Assembly (NCBI RefSeq): GCF_964253915.1
Contig: NZ_CAXUSG020000002.1
Coordinates: forward strand, 248,001-312,000
Origin: Metarhizobium sp964253915
GTDB lineage: Bacteria; Pseudomonadota; Alphaproteobacteria; Rhizobiales; Rhizobiaceae
DNA length: 64,000 nt
Direction of reading: 5' to 3'
Within the stretch, counting starts at the first letter, position 1. Each line of letters starts with the position of its first letter. Positions 41,820 to 50,905 of the stretch are shown in pieces. The notes under the pieces are model-generated. The model was given only the letters and a program-made list of their open reading frames with translations. It searched no databases and had not been told where the DNA came from. Made by a program: the position numbers and the translations under genes.

Positions 41820-44078
41820 TTACCGGATCGGGCGCAGCAGCCTGAGTGCGTTCATCGTCACCAGCACCGTGGCTCCCGTATCGGCGAGAATGGCCGGCCA
41901 AAGGCCGGTGATGCCGATGATCGTGGTGACCAGGAAAACCGCCTTGAGGCCGAGCGACATGGCGATGTTCTGGACGATGTTGCGCATGGCGCGCTTCGAC
42001 AGGTCCACCATCAGCGCCACATCCCCTACCCTGCCGTGAAGCACGGCGGCATCGGCGGTTTCCAGCGCCACATCCGTGCCGCCGCCCATGGCGATGCCGA
42101 TATCGGCGGCGGCCAGTGCCGGCGCGTCATTGATCCCGTCGCCGACCTTGCCGACGACAAGGCCCTGTTTCTGCAACTCGCCGACGATGCGCTGCTTGTC
42201 CTCCGGCATCAGTTCGGCGCGGACTTCGATGCCGAGCGTCTTGCCGATGGCCGTTGCCGTCCGCTTGTTGTCTCCGGTCAGCATCACGGTGCGGATGCCG
42301 GCATCGGTGAGCGCCTTAAGGCCCGAAACCGCATCTGCCCGCGGCTCGTCACGCATGGCGATCGCCCCGGCCAGCACGCCGCCGGCAACCAGCAGGGACA
42401 CGGTCTTACCCTCGTCGTTGAGCGCGGCAATCATCTCTGCCTGCTCCGTTGAGACCGGCACACGTTTGGCCGCAGCCTTCGGCGAGCCAAGGAACACCGC
42501 CTCCCCCTCGACCGTTGCCATAACACCCTTGCCGCCCAAGGCCTTGGCGTCGGCTGACGAGGGAATGTCGATGCCACGGTTTTTCGCTTCGGTAAGAATT
42601 GCCACCGCCAGCGGATGACTGGACCCCACTTCCAATGCGGCGGCCAGGCGCAGCGTCGAAGCGGCGTCCTTACCGAAAGCGATGATGTCGGTGACTTTCG
42701 GCTGGCCTTCGGTGAGCGTCCCGGTCTTGTCGAGCGCGATTGCGGTCAGCTTGCCCAACCCTTCGAGCACGGCGCCGCCCTTGACCAGCAGCCCGCGGCG
42801 CGCGCCGGCCGAAAGAGCCGCAGCAATCGCTGCCGGCGTCGAGATCACCAGCGCGCAAGGGCAGCCGATCAGCAGGATCGCCAGGCCCTTGTAGACCCAT
42901 TCGGACCAGGAGGCGCTGGCAACCAGCGGCGGAAGGATCGCCACCAGCGCGGCGACGGCCACGACGCCCGGCGTATAATATTTTGAGAAGCGGTCGATGA
43001 AGCGCTCCGTCGGCGCCTTGGATTCCTGTGCTTCCTCGACGAGTCGCACGACACGGGCGATGGTATTGTCCTCGGCAGCGGCCGTGACGCGGATACGCAG
43101 CGCAGCATCGCCGTTCACCGTGCCGGCAAACACCGTGTCCCCGACCTCCTTGCGCACAGGAACGCTTTCGCCGGTGACCGGCGCCTCGTTGATGGCGCTG
43201 TCGCCCGAAACAATCACCCCGTCAGCGGAAATACGGTCGCCGGGGCGCACCAGGATCACCGCACCGACGGCGAGCTTTTCCGCTGCGACTTCGCGGACCT
43301 TTCCGCCCTTCTCGACAAGAGCGGTCTTCGGCACCAGTTTTGTCAGCGCCTTGATGCTTTCACGCGCCTTGCCGGCCGCAACGCCTTCCAAAAGTTCGCC
43401 GACGAGGAACAAGAAGACCACCATAGCCGCTTCTTCCGTGGCATTGATGACCAGTGCGCCAACGGCGGCGATCGTCATCAGCATCTCGATGGAAAACGGC
43501 GTGCCGGCCATCGCCGCCATGATCGCCCTTCTGGCGATAGGCAGCAGGCCGACCAGCATGGCCGCGGCAAAGGCATAGGGGCCGATTGCGGGAAACAGAT
43601 GGCCGATGCCATAAGCAACGGCGACGGCCGCACCGGCCATGATCGTCAGCCGGCCTTTGCGGCTCTTCCACCAGGGGCCTTCGCTTGGGCCATGGTCATG
43701 GCCGTGCAAACCCTCGATCTCCGCGGCGGTCTTCTTGGCAGACGGAGCATGATCGTGACCATGCGTTTCGCCATGTTCGTGGTCATGGGCGTGCGCGCCG
43801 TGATCATGGCTGCAGCGCGGGCCGTGGACATGCTCCTGCGCCTGGGCAGCTTCCCGCGGCGTCAACCGGGCCACGTCGTAACCAAGCCCCGAAACCTTCT
43901 TGCCGATGGCTTCGAGGTCGCTGGCCGCGTCATGGCTGACTGTCATTGTTCCTGATGTCACCGACACGGAGACATCGGCGACGCCGGGCATGCGCCGCAC
44001 CGCCGTGTCGATCTTGCTGGCGCATGATGCGCAATCCATGCCGTCGACCCGGAAACGTGTTTGCAAAGGCGTGGTCAT
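41820..44078 (-). CDS. zinc/cadmium/lead-transporting P1B-type ATPase
   Basis: 752 residues. Residues ~8-70 are a heavy-metal-associated domain with MDCASCASK; ~85-130 are a His/Asp-rich linker (HDHGAHAHDHEHGETHGHDH). The ATPase core has the TGES phosphatase loop, CPCALV in the sixth membrane helix, phosphorylation site DKTGTLT, HP locus SSHPLA and GDGINDAPAL. CPC with the late ADTGATVLVTMNALRLL helix (Asp as metal ligand) marks the ZntA/CadA subgroup that exports Zn2+, Cd2+ and Pb2+. ATG 44078 has AGGAG 9 bases ahead. A MerR-type promoter lies upstream, but no MerR gene is next to it. Confidence 0.94.
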   Translation of the reverse strand: MTTPLQTRFRVDGMDCASCASKIDTAVRRMPGVADVSVSVTSGTMTVSHDAASDLEAIGKKVSGLGYDVARLTPREAAQAQEHVHGPRCSHDHGAHAHDHEHGETHGHDHAPSAKKTAAEIEGLHGHDHGPSEGPWWKSRKGRLTIMAGAAVAVAYGIGHLFPAIGPYAFAAAMLVGLLPIARRAIMAAMAGTPFSIEMLMTIAAVGALVINATEEAAMVVFLFLVGELLEGVAAGKARESIKALTKLVPKTALVEKGGKVREVAAEKLAVGAVILVRPGDRISADGVIVSGDSAINEAPVTGESVPVRKEVGDTVFAGTVNGDAALRIRVTAAAEDNTIARVVRLVEEAQESKAPTERFIDRFSKYYTPGVVAVAALVAILPPLVASASWSEWVYKGLAILLIGCPCALVISTPAAIAAALSAGARRGLLVKGGAVLEGLGKLTAIALDKTGTLTEGQPKVTDIIAFGKDAASTLRLAAALEVGSSHPLAVAILTEAKNRGIDIPSSADAKALGGKGVMATVEGEAVFLGSPKAAAKRVPVSTEQAEMIAALNDEGKTVSLLVAGGVLAGAIAMRDEPRADAVSGLKALTDAGIRTVMLTGDNKRTATAIGKTLGIEVRAELMPEDKQRIVGELQKQGLVVGKVGDGINDAPALAAADIGIAMGGGTDVALETADAAVLHGRVGDVALMVDLSKRAMRNIVQNIAMSLGLKAVFLVTTIIGITGLWPAILADTGATVLVTMNALRLLRPIR

Positions 44079-44105
44079 CGGTCGCTTCTCCTGTTCGTAA
44101 GACAG

Positions 44106-44136
44106 GTTCTACGACCTCTAGCCACTAGAGGAACAA
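44106..44136 (-). promoter_or_regulatory. MerR-family type promoter of the P1B ATPase gene
   Basis: On the minus strand TTGTTC (44136-44131) is followed, after a 19-base spacer, by TAGAAC (44111-44106). The spacer holds the palindrome CCTCTAGTGGCTAGAGG (44131-44115), very like CadR/PbrR/ZntR operators. Long spacers with a central palindrome are the hallmark of MerR-activated metal promoters. Confidence 0.7.
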
Positions 44137-44176
44137 GGGGTGCTTTTCGATTTTTTTCGAGTTTGCGGCCGGGCCT

Positions 44177-45106
44177 TCAACGGCCGCCGTCAGCGTCGCG
44201 TATCGCCTCGACGACATCGATGAAGGTGACGTCTTCCCGTGTCATCAGCCGAGCGGGATTGGTGATGAGATAGTTCCGCACGGTCGGCAGGTCTTCGTAG
44301 GGCGGCAGCTGCCACAGCCTGCCCTCCTTAGCGTACAAAGCCCCCATCGACACGTTCAGCGGCCCGAAGCCGATCCCCGCCTCGATCAGCCGCAGGATCT
44401 CCTCGTCATTGGCCGAACTGGCGATGCGGTTGTCTCGAAAACGGTTGCCGATGCCGACCCGCGCCACCGCATCGAGGCCCGCCTCCAGATGATCGCTTTC
44501 GAAGGAGATGTAGTTGTGTGCGTCCAGATCGTCGAGCGTCAGCGCCTCGCGGCCGAAAAGCGGATGATTGCGGCCGCAATAAAAGGCCATGCGGCTGGAG
44601 CCGAGGTAACGGCAAGCAAGATCGGGCAGCGCCCGGTTGAGGATGCACAGACCGATGGCGGCATCGGTGCTGCGCACCCGCTCGACGACGACGCCGGAGG
44701 GCGCGGTTTCGATCTCGATCTTCACGCCCGGCTGACGGGCGTTGAAGGTTTGGAGCGCGCGATCGAAGATGGCGCAATCGATGTGGTTGGCGACGAGCAG
44801 GCGCAGGTAGCGGTTGGGTTCGGCCGAGTCGGAAGCAAGATCGGCGATGCGTTCGACGCCGTGGACGACGCGCAGTGCTTCCTCGTGGAAAAGCTGGCCG
44901 TATTCGGTGAGCCGGAAGGTGCCGCGGGCGCGGTGGATCAGCCGGTGCCCGACCGCCGCTTCCAGCCGGCCGAGCGCATTGGAAACGCTGGGCTGCGTGC
45001 GCAAAAGCCGTTCCGCGGCGGCGGTGATGCCACCCGCCTCGACGATGACCTGAAAGATGAAGATCAGGTTCCAGTCGAGATCCCTCAAGAACCGTTCATT
45101 CCGCAT
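44177..45106 (-). CDS. LysR family transcriptional regulator
   Basis: 309 residues. N-terminal winged helix: LIFIFQVIVEAGGITAAAERLLRTQPSVSNALGRLEAAVGHRLIHRARGTFRLTEYG (residues ~14-70), then a LysR-type ligand domain with AAIGLCILNRALPDLACRYLGSSRMAFYCGRNHPLFGRE and GIGFGPLNVSMG. It follows the DadA-like gene by 33 bases on the same strand and may regulate it, although LysR regulators are more often divergent. No clear LysR box was seen. Confidence 0.9.
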   Translation of the reverse strand: MRNERFLRDLDWNLIFIFQVIVEAGGITAAAERLLRTQPSVSNALGRLEAAVGHRLIHRARGTFRLTEYGQLFHEEALRVVHGVERIADLASDSAEPNRYLRLLVANHIDCAIFDRALQTFNARQPGVKIEIETAPSGVVVERVRSTDAAIGLCILNRALPDLACRYLGSSRMAFYCGRNHPLFGREALTLDDLDAHNYISFESDHLEAGLDAVARVGIGNRFRDNRIASSANDEEILRLIEAGIGFGPLNVSMGALYAKEGRLWQLPPYEDLPTVRNYLITNPARLMTREDVTFIDVVEAIRDADGGR

Positions 45107-45139
45107 GCCGACATCCCGATGATACGGTTATCGCACCTA

Positions 45140-46384
45140 TCAGAGAAATCGGCCGATGTCGAAAGGCGAAGGATCGGCAAAGGGTGTTTCGCCGGTCATC
45201 AGTTCGGCAAGCAACCGGCCGGTGGCCGGACCGAGCGTCAGTCCGTGATGGGCATGGCCGAAGGCGAGCCAAAGTCCGGGGTGCCGGTTTGCCGGCCCGA
45301 TAACCGGCTTCATGTCCGGCGTGGCGGGGCGCAGCCCGAGCCAGGGCTTGTCCTCGACGGGCATGCCGAGTTGAAAGATTTCGCGGGCGCGTCGTTCCGC
45401 GCGGTCGAGCTGGATACGATTTGCGGGCGCATCCGGCGCGGCAAGCTCGATCCCGGTCGTCAGCCGGATACCCGCCGTCATTGGCGACAGCACGTAGCCG
45501 ATCTCCTCATCAAGCACGGAATGCCGCAGCGTCGCCTCGCCTTCGGGACGAAAATGCATGTGGTGCCCGCGCTTGGCGACAAGCGGGATGCGATATCCGA
45601 GCGGAGAAAGCAGCGTATTCGAATAGGCGCCAAGCGCCACCACCACCTCGGCGGAGCTGTGGGATCGGTTCTCGGTAGCGATCCGCCAGCCTGCGCCTTC
45701 CGGCGCTATGTGGTTGACACCTTCCCGCAGGATCGTACCCCCGCGCGCTTCGAACAAGGCGGCATATCCTTTGGTCAGGGCGCCGGGATCGGAAACGGTG
45801 AACGGATCGCGCCAGTGGATGCCGCCGATGGCCGCCGAGCGCAAGGCGGGCTCAAGGCGCGTCAGCGCCTGCCGGTCGAGCACATCGGAGGCGAGACCGT
45901 AGGTGGCCTGCATGTCGGCCGAACGGCGGCCCGCCTCTTCCAGCGTCGCAGCGCTGCGGACGACCTCGATCCAGCCGTCACGGCGCAGAAGGTGCGACAG
46001 GCCGGCAGCGTCCACCAGCCGTTCATGTTCGCCGAGGCAGGCCTCGATCAGCGGCAGAAGCTCGCTGGCGATCTTCTTCAGACGGTCGGGATGCGAGGCA
46101 CGCCAATAACCGAGCAGCCACGGCGCGATCCGCGGCAGGAAGGCAGGGTCGTAACGAACCGCGGCGTTGCGGTTCGAGGCGTGGCCAAGCAGGGCCCGCC
46201 AGTCACGCGGGATGGCGTAGGGAATGACGCTGGCCCGCTCGATCAGGCCGGCATTGCCGAAACTGGCGCCTTCGCCGGGCGCATTGCGGTCGAGGAGAAC
46301 GACGCTGCGGCCACGTTCCTGCAGATGCAAGGCAACGCTGACACCGACGATGCCGGCACCGAGCACGAATATTTCCGATGTCAT
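45140..46384 (-). CDS. FAD-dependent oxidoreductase, D-amino acid dehydrogenase (DadA)-like
   Basis: 414 residues of the DAO family. Nucleotide-binding IFVLGAGIVGVSVALHLQERGRSVVLLDRNAPGEGASFGNAGLIERA is at ~4-45; ~220-290 forms the substrate domain; the C-terminal FAD motif is GLRPATPDMKPVIGPANRHPGLWLAFGHAHHGLTLGPATGRLLAELM. It would oxidise a D-amino acid or related amine. ATG 46384 is used; a TTG at 46411 is in frame and no strong ribosome-binding site separates them. It follows a binding-protein gene, so an imported amino acid may be its substrate. Confidence 0.87.
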   Translation of the reverse strand: MTSEIFVLGAGIVGVSVALHLQERGRSVVLLDRNAPGEGASFGNAGLIERASVIPYAIPRDWRALLGHASNRNAAVRYDPAFLPRIAPWLLGYWRASHPDRLKKIASELLPLIEACLGEHERLVDAAGLSHLLRRDGWIEVVRSAATLEEAGRRSADMQATYGLASDVLDRQALTRLEPALRSAAIGGIHWRDPFTVSDPGALTKGYAALFEARGGTILREGVNHIAPEGAGWRIATENRSHSSAEVVVALGAYSNTLLSPLGYRIPLVAKRGHHMHFRPEGEATLRHSVLDEEIGYVLSPMTAGIRLTTGIELAAPDAPANRIQLDRAERRAREIFQLGMPVEDKPWLGLRPATPDMKPVIGPANRHPGLWLAFGHAHHGLTLGPATGRLLAELMTGETPFADPSPFDIGRFL

Positions 46385-46411
46385 GGGACTTGATCCGTCA
46401 ATTACGACCAA

Positions 46412-46438
46412 CTCCGGACGGCGATCGGCCGCCCGGAG
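46412..46438 (-). terminator. stem-loop after the amino acid-binding protein gene
   Basis: CTCCGGACGGC (46412-46422) and GCCGCCCGGAG (46428-46438) pair over 11 bases with one G-U, loop GATCG, 13 bases past the stop of the binding-protein gene and before the DadA-like gene. It lacks a U-run, like the other binding-protein hairpins in the window. Confidence 0.5.
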
Positions 46439-46450
46439 CCGGAAAAGGCA

Positions 46451-47242
46451 TCACTCCATCTTGTAGATGTCGAGCGAGAAATACTTGTCGTTGATCGACT
46501 TGTAGACACCGTTGGCGACGATGGCATCGAGGGCGCCGTTCAGCTTTTCCTTGAGGGCGCCGTCTTCCTTGCGGATGGCCATGCCGACACCTTCGCCGAC
46601 ATATTTCGGATCGGTGATCGGCTTGCCCGTCAGGGCGCAGCACTTGCCGTCCTCGGTCTTTTCCGTCCATTCGAGCATCGGCACGAGATCGCCGACCTGC
46701 ATGTCGAGGCGGCCGCCGGCGAGGTCGAGGTTGACTTCATCCTGGGTCGGATATTGCTTGATGTCCGCATCCGGATGCATGGCTTCGACGAAGGCGGCCT
46801 GGGTCGTCCCGGCCTGGACGCCGACCGACTTGCCGCCGAGATCGGGCTTGTCGAGAACGGAGGCGTCTTCACCCTTCTTCATGACGTAGGTCATGGCTGC
46901 CTTGTAATAAGGGTTGGTGAAGTCGACGCTCTGCTTGCGTTCCTCGGTGATGAACATCGACGCAATGATCACGTCGTATTTCTTAGCAAGCAGACCCGGG
47001 ATGATGCCGTCCCAGTCCTGCGCCACGAGTTCGCATTCGGCCTTGAGTTCGGCGCACAGCGCGTTGGCGATGTCGACGTCGAAGCCGACGAGCTTGCCGG
47101 CCGTATCGACGGAGTTGAAGGGCGGATAGGCGCCCTCGGTGGCAATCTTGATCTTCAGCGGCTCTTCGGCCTTGGCCGGCGACACCGCCACGAGCGTGGC
47201 GAGAACGAGGTTGGCGGCAATCGCCGCAATCTTGATCGACAT
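46451..47242 (-). CDS. polar amino acid ABC transporter substrate-binding protein
   Basis: 263 residues with a signal peptide (residues ~1-25, cut in SPAKA). The SBP_bac_3 domain follows: LKIKIATEGAYPPFNSVDTAGKLVGFDVDIANALCAELKAECELVAQDWDGIIPGLLAKKYDVIIASMFITEERKQSVDFTNPYY, as in lysine/arginine/ornithine, histidine or octopine binding proteins. ATG 47242 is preceded by AGAGGG. No permease or ATPase gene is adjacent, so it is an orphan that must share another transporter's membrane part. A long frame upstream to 48223 is antisense to the hydrolase gene. Confidence 0.92.
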   Translation of the reverse strand: MSIKIAAIAANLVLATLVAVSPAKAEEPLKIKIATEGAYPPFNSVDTAGKLVGFDVDIANALCAELKAECELVAQDWDGIIPGLLAKKYDVIIASMFITEERKQSVDFTNPYYKAAMTYVMKKGEDASVLDKPDLGGKSVGVQAGTTQAAFVEAMHPDADIKQYPTQDEVNLDLAGGRLDMQVGDLVPMLEWTEKTEDGKCCALTGKPITDPKYVGEGVGMAIRKEDGALKEKLNGALDAIVANGVYKSINDKYFSLDIYKME

Positions 47243-47581
47243 GAGAAGCCCTCTGGCGCGTTTCTTTTTGACGCCCCACATTACGCGCCTGCCAACGGCA
47301 AGCAAATTTATATAACGCATCATTTGCATAAATCTGGTGAATGTAACTATCGCATTGCATCCTGGCTGCCTGGAAAGTGGAAGAGCATGAAATCTTCCCC
47401 GCAGGCCATGATCTTCTCTCGTAAAATGAGCCCTGACGATCGCCCCTTGCAGAAAAAAGAATGGGGCGGGCACCACAAAGGTTGGACAAAGTGGACCTTC
47501 ACCTCGTGCGCCTGCCTCTGGTGACCGCGGCCCGAGCGCGATATGAAGGGTACCACTCTTCCTCCAACCCAGGAGCCACGC
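47243..47581. other. intergenic region with no gene seen
   Basis: 339 bases between the divergent binding-protein and hydrolase genes. It is AT-rich at 47300-47340 (TTTATATAACGCATCATTTG), which should hold the binding-protein promoter. The remainder shows no repeat and no frame with credible start. If the hydrolase starts at ATG 47543 the gap is 300 bases. Confidence 0.6.
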
Positions 47582-48238
47582 TTGCAACCGGATTTCCTTT
47601 TTGACGGCCCGGACGATGCCGAGGCGACCATATTGCTTGCCCATGGCGCCGGCGCACCGATGGATTCGGCGTCGATGACGGCAGCAACGGCCGCACTGAC
47701 AGCTGCAGGGCTGCGCGTGGCCCGTTTCGAATTCGACTACATGGCTGCTCGACGCAATTCCGTCTCGCGCAAGCCGCCGCCGAAGGCGGAATTGCTGATA
47801 CCGGAATATCGGCGTGCGGTCGAAGCAGTACCGATCAAAGGCAAGCTCATCATCGGCGGCAAATCCATGGGCGGCCGCGTCGCCAGCATGGTGGCTGATA
47901 GCCTGTTGGCAGAGGGCGCGGTCGCCGGTCTCATCTGCCTGGGGTATCCGTTTCATCCGCCCGGCAAACCGGCACAATTGCGCACCGCCCACCTGGAAAC
48001 CCTGAAGACACCCGCCCTCATCTGCCAGGGTACGCGTGACGAATTCGGCACGCGCGACGAGGTCAGCGCCTATCCACTGTCTTCGTCGATCGCGCTGCTC
48101 TGGCTGGAGGATGGCGATCACGATCTCAAGCCGCGCAAGAGCGTTTCCGGATACACCGCGGCCCAGCATCTCGCCCGCATGGCCGAGGAAACACACGATT
48201 GGATCCGGCAGTTGAATCGCCATATTTCGGATCGCTGA
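47582..48238 (+). CDS. alpha/beta hydrolase, KANL3/Tex30 type
   Basis: About 218 residues. The hydrolase fold is seen in ATILLAHGAGAPMDSASMTAATAALTAAGLRVARFEFDYMAARR (oxyanion turn), the nucleophile elbow IIGGKSMGGRVAS with Ser, ICQGTRDEFGTRDEV with Asp and LEDGDHDL with the catalytic His. Substrates of this family are unknown; many are esterase-like. The start is set at TTG 47582 because GGAG lies 6 bases ahead; an in-frame ATG at 47543 has no ribosome-binding site. Confidence 0.83.
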   Translation: MQPDFLFDGPDDAEATILLAHGAGAPMDSASMTAATAALTAAGLRVARFEFDYMAARRNSVSRKPPPKAELLIPEYRRAVEAVPIKGKLIIGGKSMGGRVASMVADSLLAEGAVAGLICLGYPFHPPGKPAQLRTAHLETLKTPALICQGTRDEFGTRDEVSAYPLSSSIALLWLEDGDHDLKPRKSVSGYTAAQHLARMAEETHDWIRQLNRHISDR

Positions 48239-48321
48239 ACACAGTGTTCACCCCCTTATCCTGGCGGGCTTCTCCTCCCATCTTGTAGGCTTCCCGGCCA
48301 AACGAACTTCAAGGCAACATC

Positions 48322-49344
48322 ATGAAAAAAATCGGTTTCCTTTCCTTCGGCCATTGGACGCCCTCGCCGCAATCGCAGACCCGTTCCGCCGGCGATACGC
48401 TGCTCCAGTCCATCGATCTTGCGGTCGCCGCCGAAGAACTCGGCGCTGACGGCGCCTATTTCCGCGTCCATCACTTCGCCCGGCAGCTCGCTTCGCCCTT
48501 CCCGCTTCTGGCGGCGGTCGGCGCCAGGACGAAAACCATCGAGATCGGTACCGCCGTGATCGACATGCGCTACGAAAACCCCTTCTACATGGCTGAGGAT
48601 GCCGGCGCTGCCGATCTGATCGCCGGCGGACGCCTGCAGCTCGGCATCAGCCGCGGCTCGCCCGAACAGGTCATCGACGGCTGGCGTTACTTCGGCTACC
48701 AGCCGCAGGAAGGCACCAGCGATGCCGACATGGGCCGCGGCCATGCGGAAGTTCTGCTGCAGCTCCTGAAGGGCGAAGGTTTTGCCAAGCCCAATCCGCA
48801 GCCGATGTTTCCCAACCCGCCGGGCCTGCTGCGCCTCGAGCCGCATTCCGAAGGGTTGCGCGAACGGATCTGGTGGGGCGCAAGCTCGAACGCGACCGCT
48901 GTCTGGGCTGCCAAGCTCGGCATGAACCTGCAAAGCTCGACGCTGAAGAACGACGAAACCGGTGAACCCTTCCATATCCAGCAGGCGGCGCAGATCCGCG
49001 CCTATCGCGATGCCTGGAAGGAGGCCGGGCACAGCCGCGAACCCCGCGTGTCGGTGAGCCGCAGCATATTTGCGTTGGTCAACGACCTCGACCGCGCCTA
49101 TTTCGGCCGCGGCGGCAAGGAGCAGGATTCGATCGGCTACATCGATGAAAACACCCGCGCGATCTTCGGGCGCTCCTATGCGGAAGAACCCGACGTCTTG
49201 ATCAAGCAGCTTGCGGAGGACGAAGCCATCGCCGAGGCCGATACGTTGCTTCTGACCGTGCCCAACCAGCTCGGCGTCGAGTACAATGCCCATGTGATCG
49301 AGGCGATCCTCAAGCATGTCGCTCCGGCACTCGGCTGGCGCTGA
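48322..49344 (+). CDS. LLM-class flavin-dependent oxidoreductase
   Basis: 340 residues of the bacterial luciferase superfamily: ADGAYFRVHHFARQLASPFPLLAAVGARTKTIEIGTAVIDMRYENPFYMAEDAGAADLIAGGRLQLGISRGSPEQVIDGWRYFG (single-subunit type), and a C-terminal LTVPNQLGVEYNAHVIEAILKHVAP. It uses FMNH2 or F420-like chemistry as in relatives; the substrate is not evident. ATG 48322 has AAGG 7 bases upstream. Between it and the hydrolase gene are 83 bases, so they may be co-transcribed. Confidence 0.9.
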   Translation: MKKIGFLSFGHWTPSPQSQTRSAGDTLLQSIDLAVAAEELGADGAYFRVHHFARQLASPFPLLAAVGARTKTIEIGTAVIDMRYENPFYMAEDAGAADLIAGGRLQLGISRGSPEQVIDGWRYFGYQPQEGTSDADMGRGHAEVLLQLLKGEGFAKPNPQPMFPNPPGLLRLEPHSEGLRERIWWGASSNATAVWAAKLGMNLQSSTLKNDETGEPFHIQQAAQIRAYRDAWKEAGHSREPRVSVSRSIFALVNDLDRAYFGRGGKEQDSIGYIDENTRAIFGRSYAEEPDVLIKQLAEDEAIAEADTLLLTVPNQLGVEYNAHVIEAILKHVAPALGWR

Positions 49345-49380
49345 CGCCGGCCGCGCAGATCAAACGGTGCCTGCAGGCTT

Positions 49381-49412
49381 TGCCAGAACGGTGGGTATCG
49401 CCCGTTCTGGCA
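49381..49412. terminator. bidirectional-type stem-loop
   Basis: TGCCAGAACGG (49381-49391) and CCGTTCTGGCA (49402-49412) form a perfect 11-bp stem with a 10-base loop between the converging oxidoreductase and diguanylate cyclase genes. It could end both transcripts, although no T run follows. Confidence 0.65.
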
Positions 49413-49423
49413 TCTGTCCACGG

Positions 49424-50905
49424 TCAGGCGAGCGACGGACTGCGGCGCGCCAGTCGGCCGGTATTCAGGGCGGAGATCCGTTTGGTTTCGTAGTAGGCTT
49501 TCTTCTGTTCGTACATCAACAGGTCGGCCCGCTTGACGAGGGATTCCATGCTTTCGCCAGGCTCGTTGGTCGCCACGCCGCATGATACGCTGAGAGGCGC
49601 GCTCGAATAGAACTGGTTGTTGATCTTCAGCAGTTCGTTGATGGTTTCCAGCATCGAGTTTGCCGCCTTGGCGTCTGTCCCCGGCATCAGCACGGCGAAT
49701 TCGTCGCCACCGATGCGTGCCGCGCAATTCGGCCGCGAGACCGCGCCGTTGAGAATTTCCCCAAACCGCCGCAACAGGGCGTCGCCGGCATCGTGGCCGA
49801 GCTGGTCGTTGGCATCCTTCAGGCCGTTGAGGTCGATCAGGATCGCCGAAACGGGGCGCAGCGACTTTCGCTCCAACCGGTTGATTTCGTCGACATAGAA
49901 GGCGCGGTTATAGAGCTTCGTCAGCACGTCGTGCTTGCCGAGATATTCGAGGTAGGCCTCGGCTTTTTTGCGGGCGGTGATATCGGTCAGCGCGACCTGA
50001 ACGCGTGACCAGTTTTCCTCGTAGCCGGGAAAGACCGAAAAATGCAGCAGGATGTGGCGCTCCGCCCCGTCGAGTGCATAGTTGATGACTTCGCGGTGGT
50101 GGAACAGGTTCCCGTTCCAGAGTTCCATCAGCTGCTCGCGGAACGGCTTTTCCATGTCGTCGCGGAAAATCTCGCCAAGGCGCTGCAGCAGGGTCAGGCG
50201 GTCAGGCGCGCAGAAGAGGTCGAGCGTCGCCTGGTTGACGTCGATCACATGGATTTCGCTCATGCACTGGCGGACAAACTCCGGGTGCACGTCCATGAAC
50301 GTCCGGAAGTCGACGATGCCACGATCCCGCACGGTTTCGATGAGGCTCCTGATGCCGCTGAAGTCCTCGATCCAGAGCGATACGGGCGAATGCTCGAAGA
50401 TCCCCTCGGCATACAGTCGCTGCGTGACTTCCGCACGGCGAGCATCTTCACGTACGGTGATGTCTTCGGTGGTCAGGAGCAGTTTGCCCAGCGTGCCTTC
50501 GTAACCCGGCATCACCGCGCCGCGCAGCTGGATATCCAGGCGCTGGCCGGAAAGGGTGTAGTTGACGGTCGTGCTGGAAAAAACCAGCTTTCCGTCGAAA
50601 AGATCGGCCAATTCGTTGACATGCGTTTCCAGCATGTCGTCCCGGAAGACCTGGTGCAGGTTATCGCGGAGATGATCGAGATCGGTGGCTTCGAAAAGCT
50701 CGAGCGTCTTGGCATTGACGTTCAGCAGCCGGATCCGGGCCGAACATTCCGTGATCCGCGCCGTGTCTTCGCGCAGGAAAGCGCGGATATCCGCCACCCC
50801 TTGCGCACGCCAGAGATCGAACAGCGCTTTGACGTCACTGAAATCCTCGATCCACATCGCAATCGGCGAGAGGTTGAACACGTCGGAATCGAATGTCTCG
50901 GACAT
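49424..50905 (-). CDS. diguanylate cyclase with tandem PAS domains
   Basis: 493 residues. Two similar PAS-like units open with the same word: FNLSPIAMWIEDFSDVKALFDLWRAQGVADIRAFL (residues ~10-44) and FEHSPVSLWIEDFSGIRSLIETVRDRGIVDFRTFM (~170-205). The GGDEF domain (~325-480) holds HDVLTKLYNR, ILIDLNGLKDANDQLGHDAGD and the intact catalytic ARIGGDEFAVLMPG. The upstream I-site RxxD reads RPNC, so product inhibition by c-di-GMP is probably lost. It makes c-di-GMP in the cytoplasm in response to an unknown signal; no membrane helix. ATG 50905. Confidence 0.92.
   Translation of the reverse strand: MSETFDSDVFNLSPIAMWIEDFSDVKALFDLWRAQGVADIRAFLREDTARITECSARIRLLNVNAKTLELFEATDLDHLRDNLHQVFRDDMLETHVNELADLFDGKLVFSSTTVNYTLSGQRLDIQLRGAVMPGYEGTLGKLLLTTEDITVREDARRAEVTQRLYAEGIFEHSPVSLWIEDFSGIRSLIETVRDRGIVDFRTFMDVHPEFVRQCMSEIHVIDVNQATLDLFCAPDRLTLLQRLGEIFRDDMEKPFREQLMELWNGNLFHHREVINYALDGAERHILLHFSVFPGYEENWSRVQVALTDITARKKAEAYLEYLGKHDVLTKLYNRAFYVDEINRLERKSLRPVSAILIDLNGLKDANDQLGHDAGDALLRRFGEILNGAVSRPNCAARIGGDEFAVLMPGTDAKAANSMLETINELLKINNQFYSSAPLSVSCGVATNEPGESMESLVKRADLLMYEQKKAYYETKRISALNTGRLARRSPSLA

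Noticed and set aside
46451..48223. 590-codon minus-strand frame ending in the amino acid-binding protein
   Set aside because: Only 263 residues with a signal peptide are real; the remainder is antisense to the alpha/beta hydrolase and the intergenic region.
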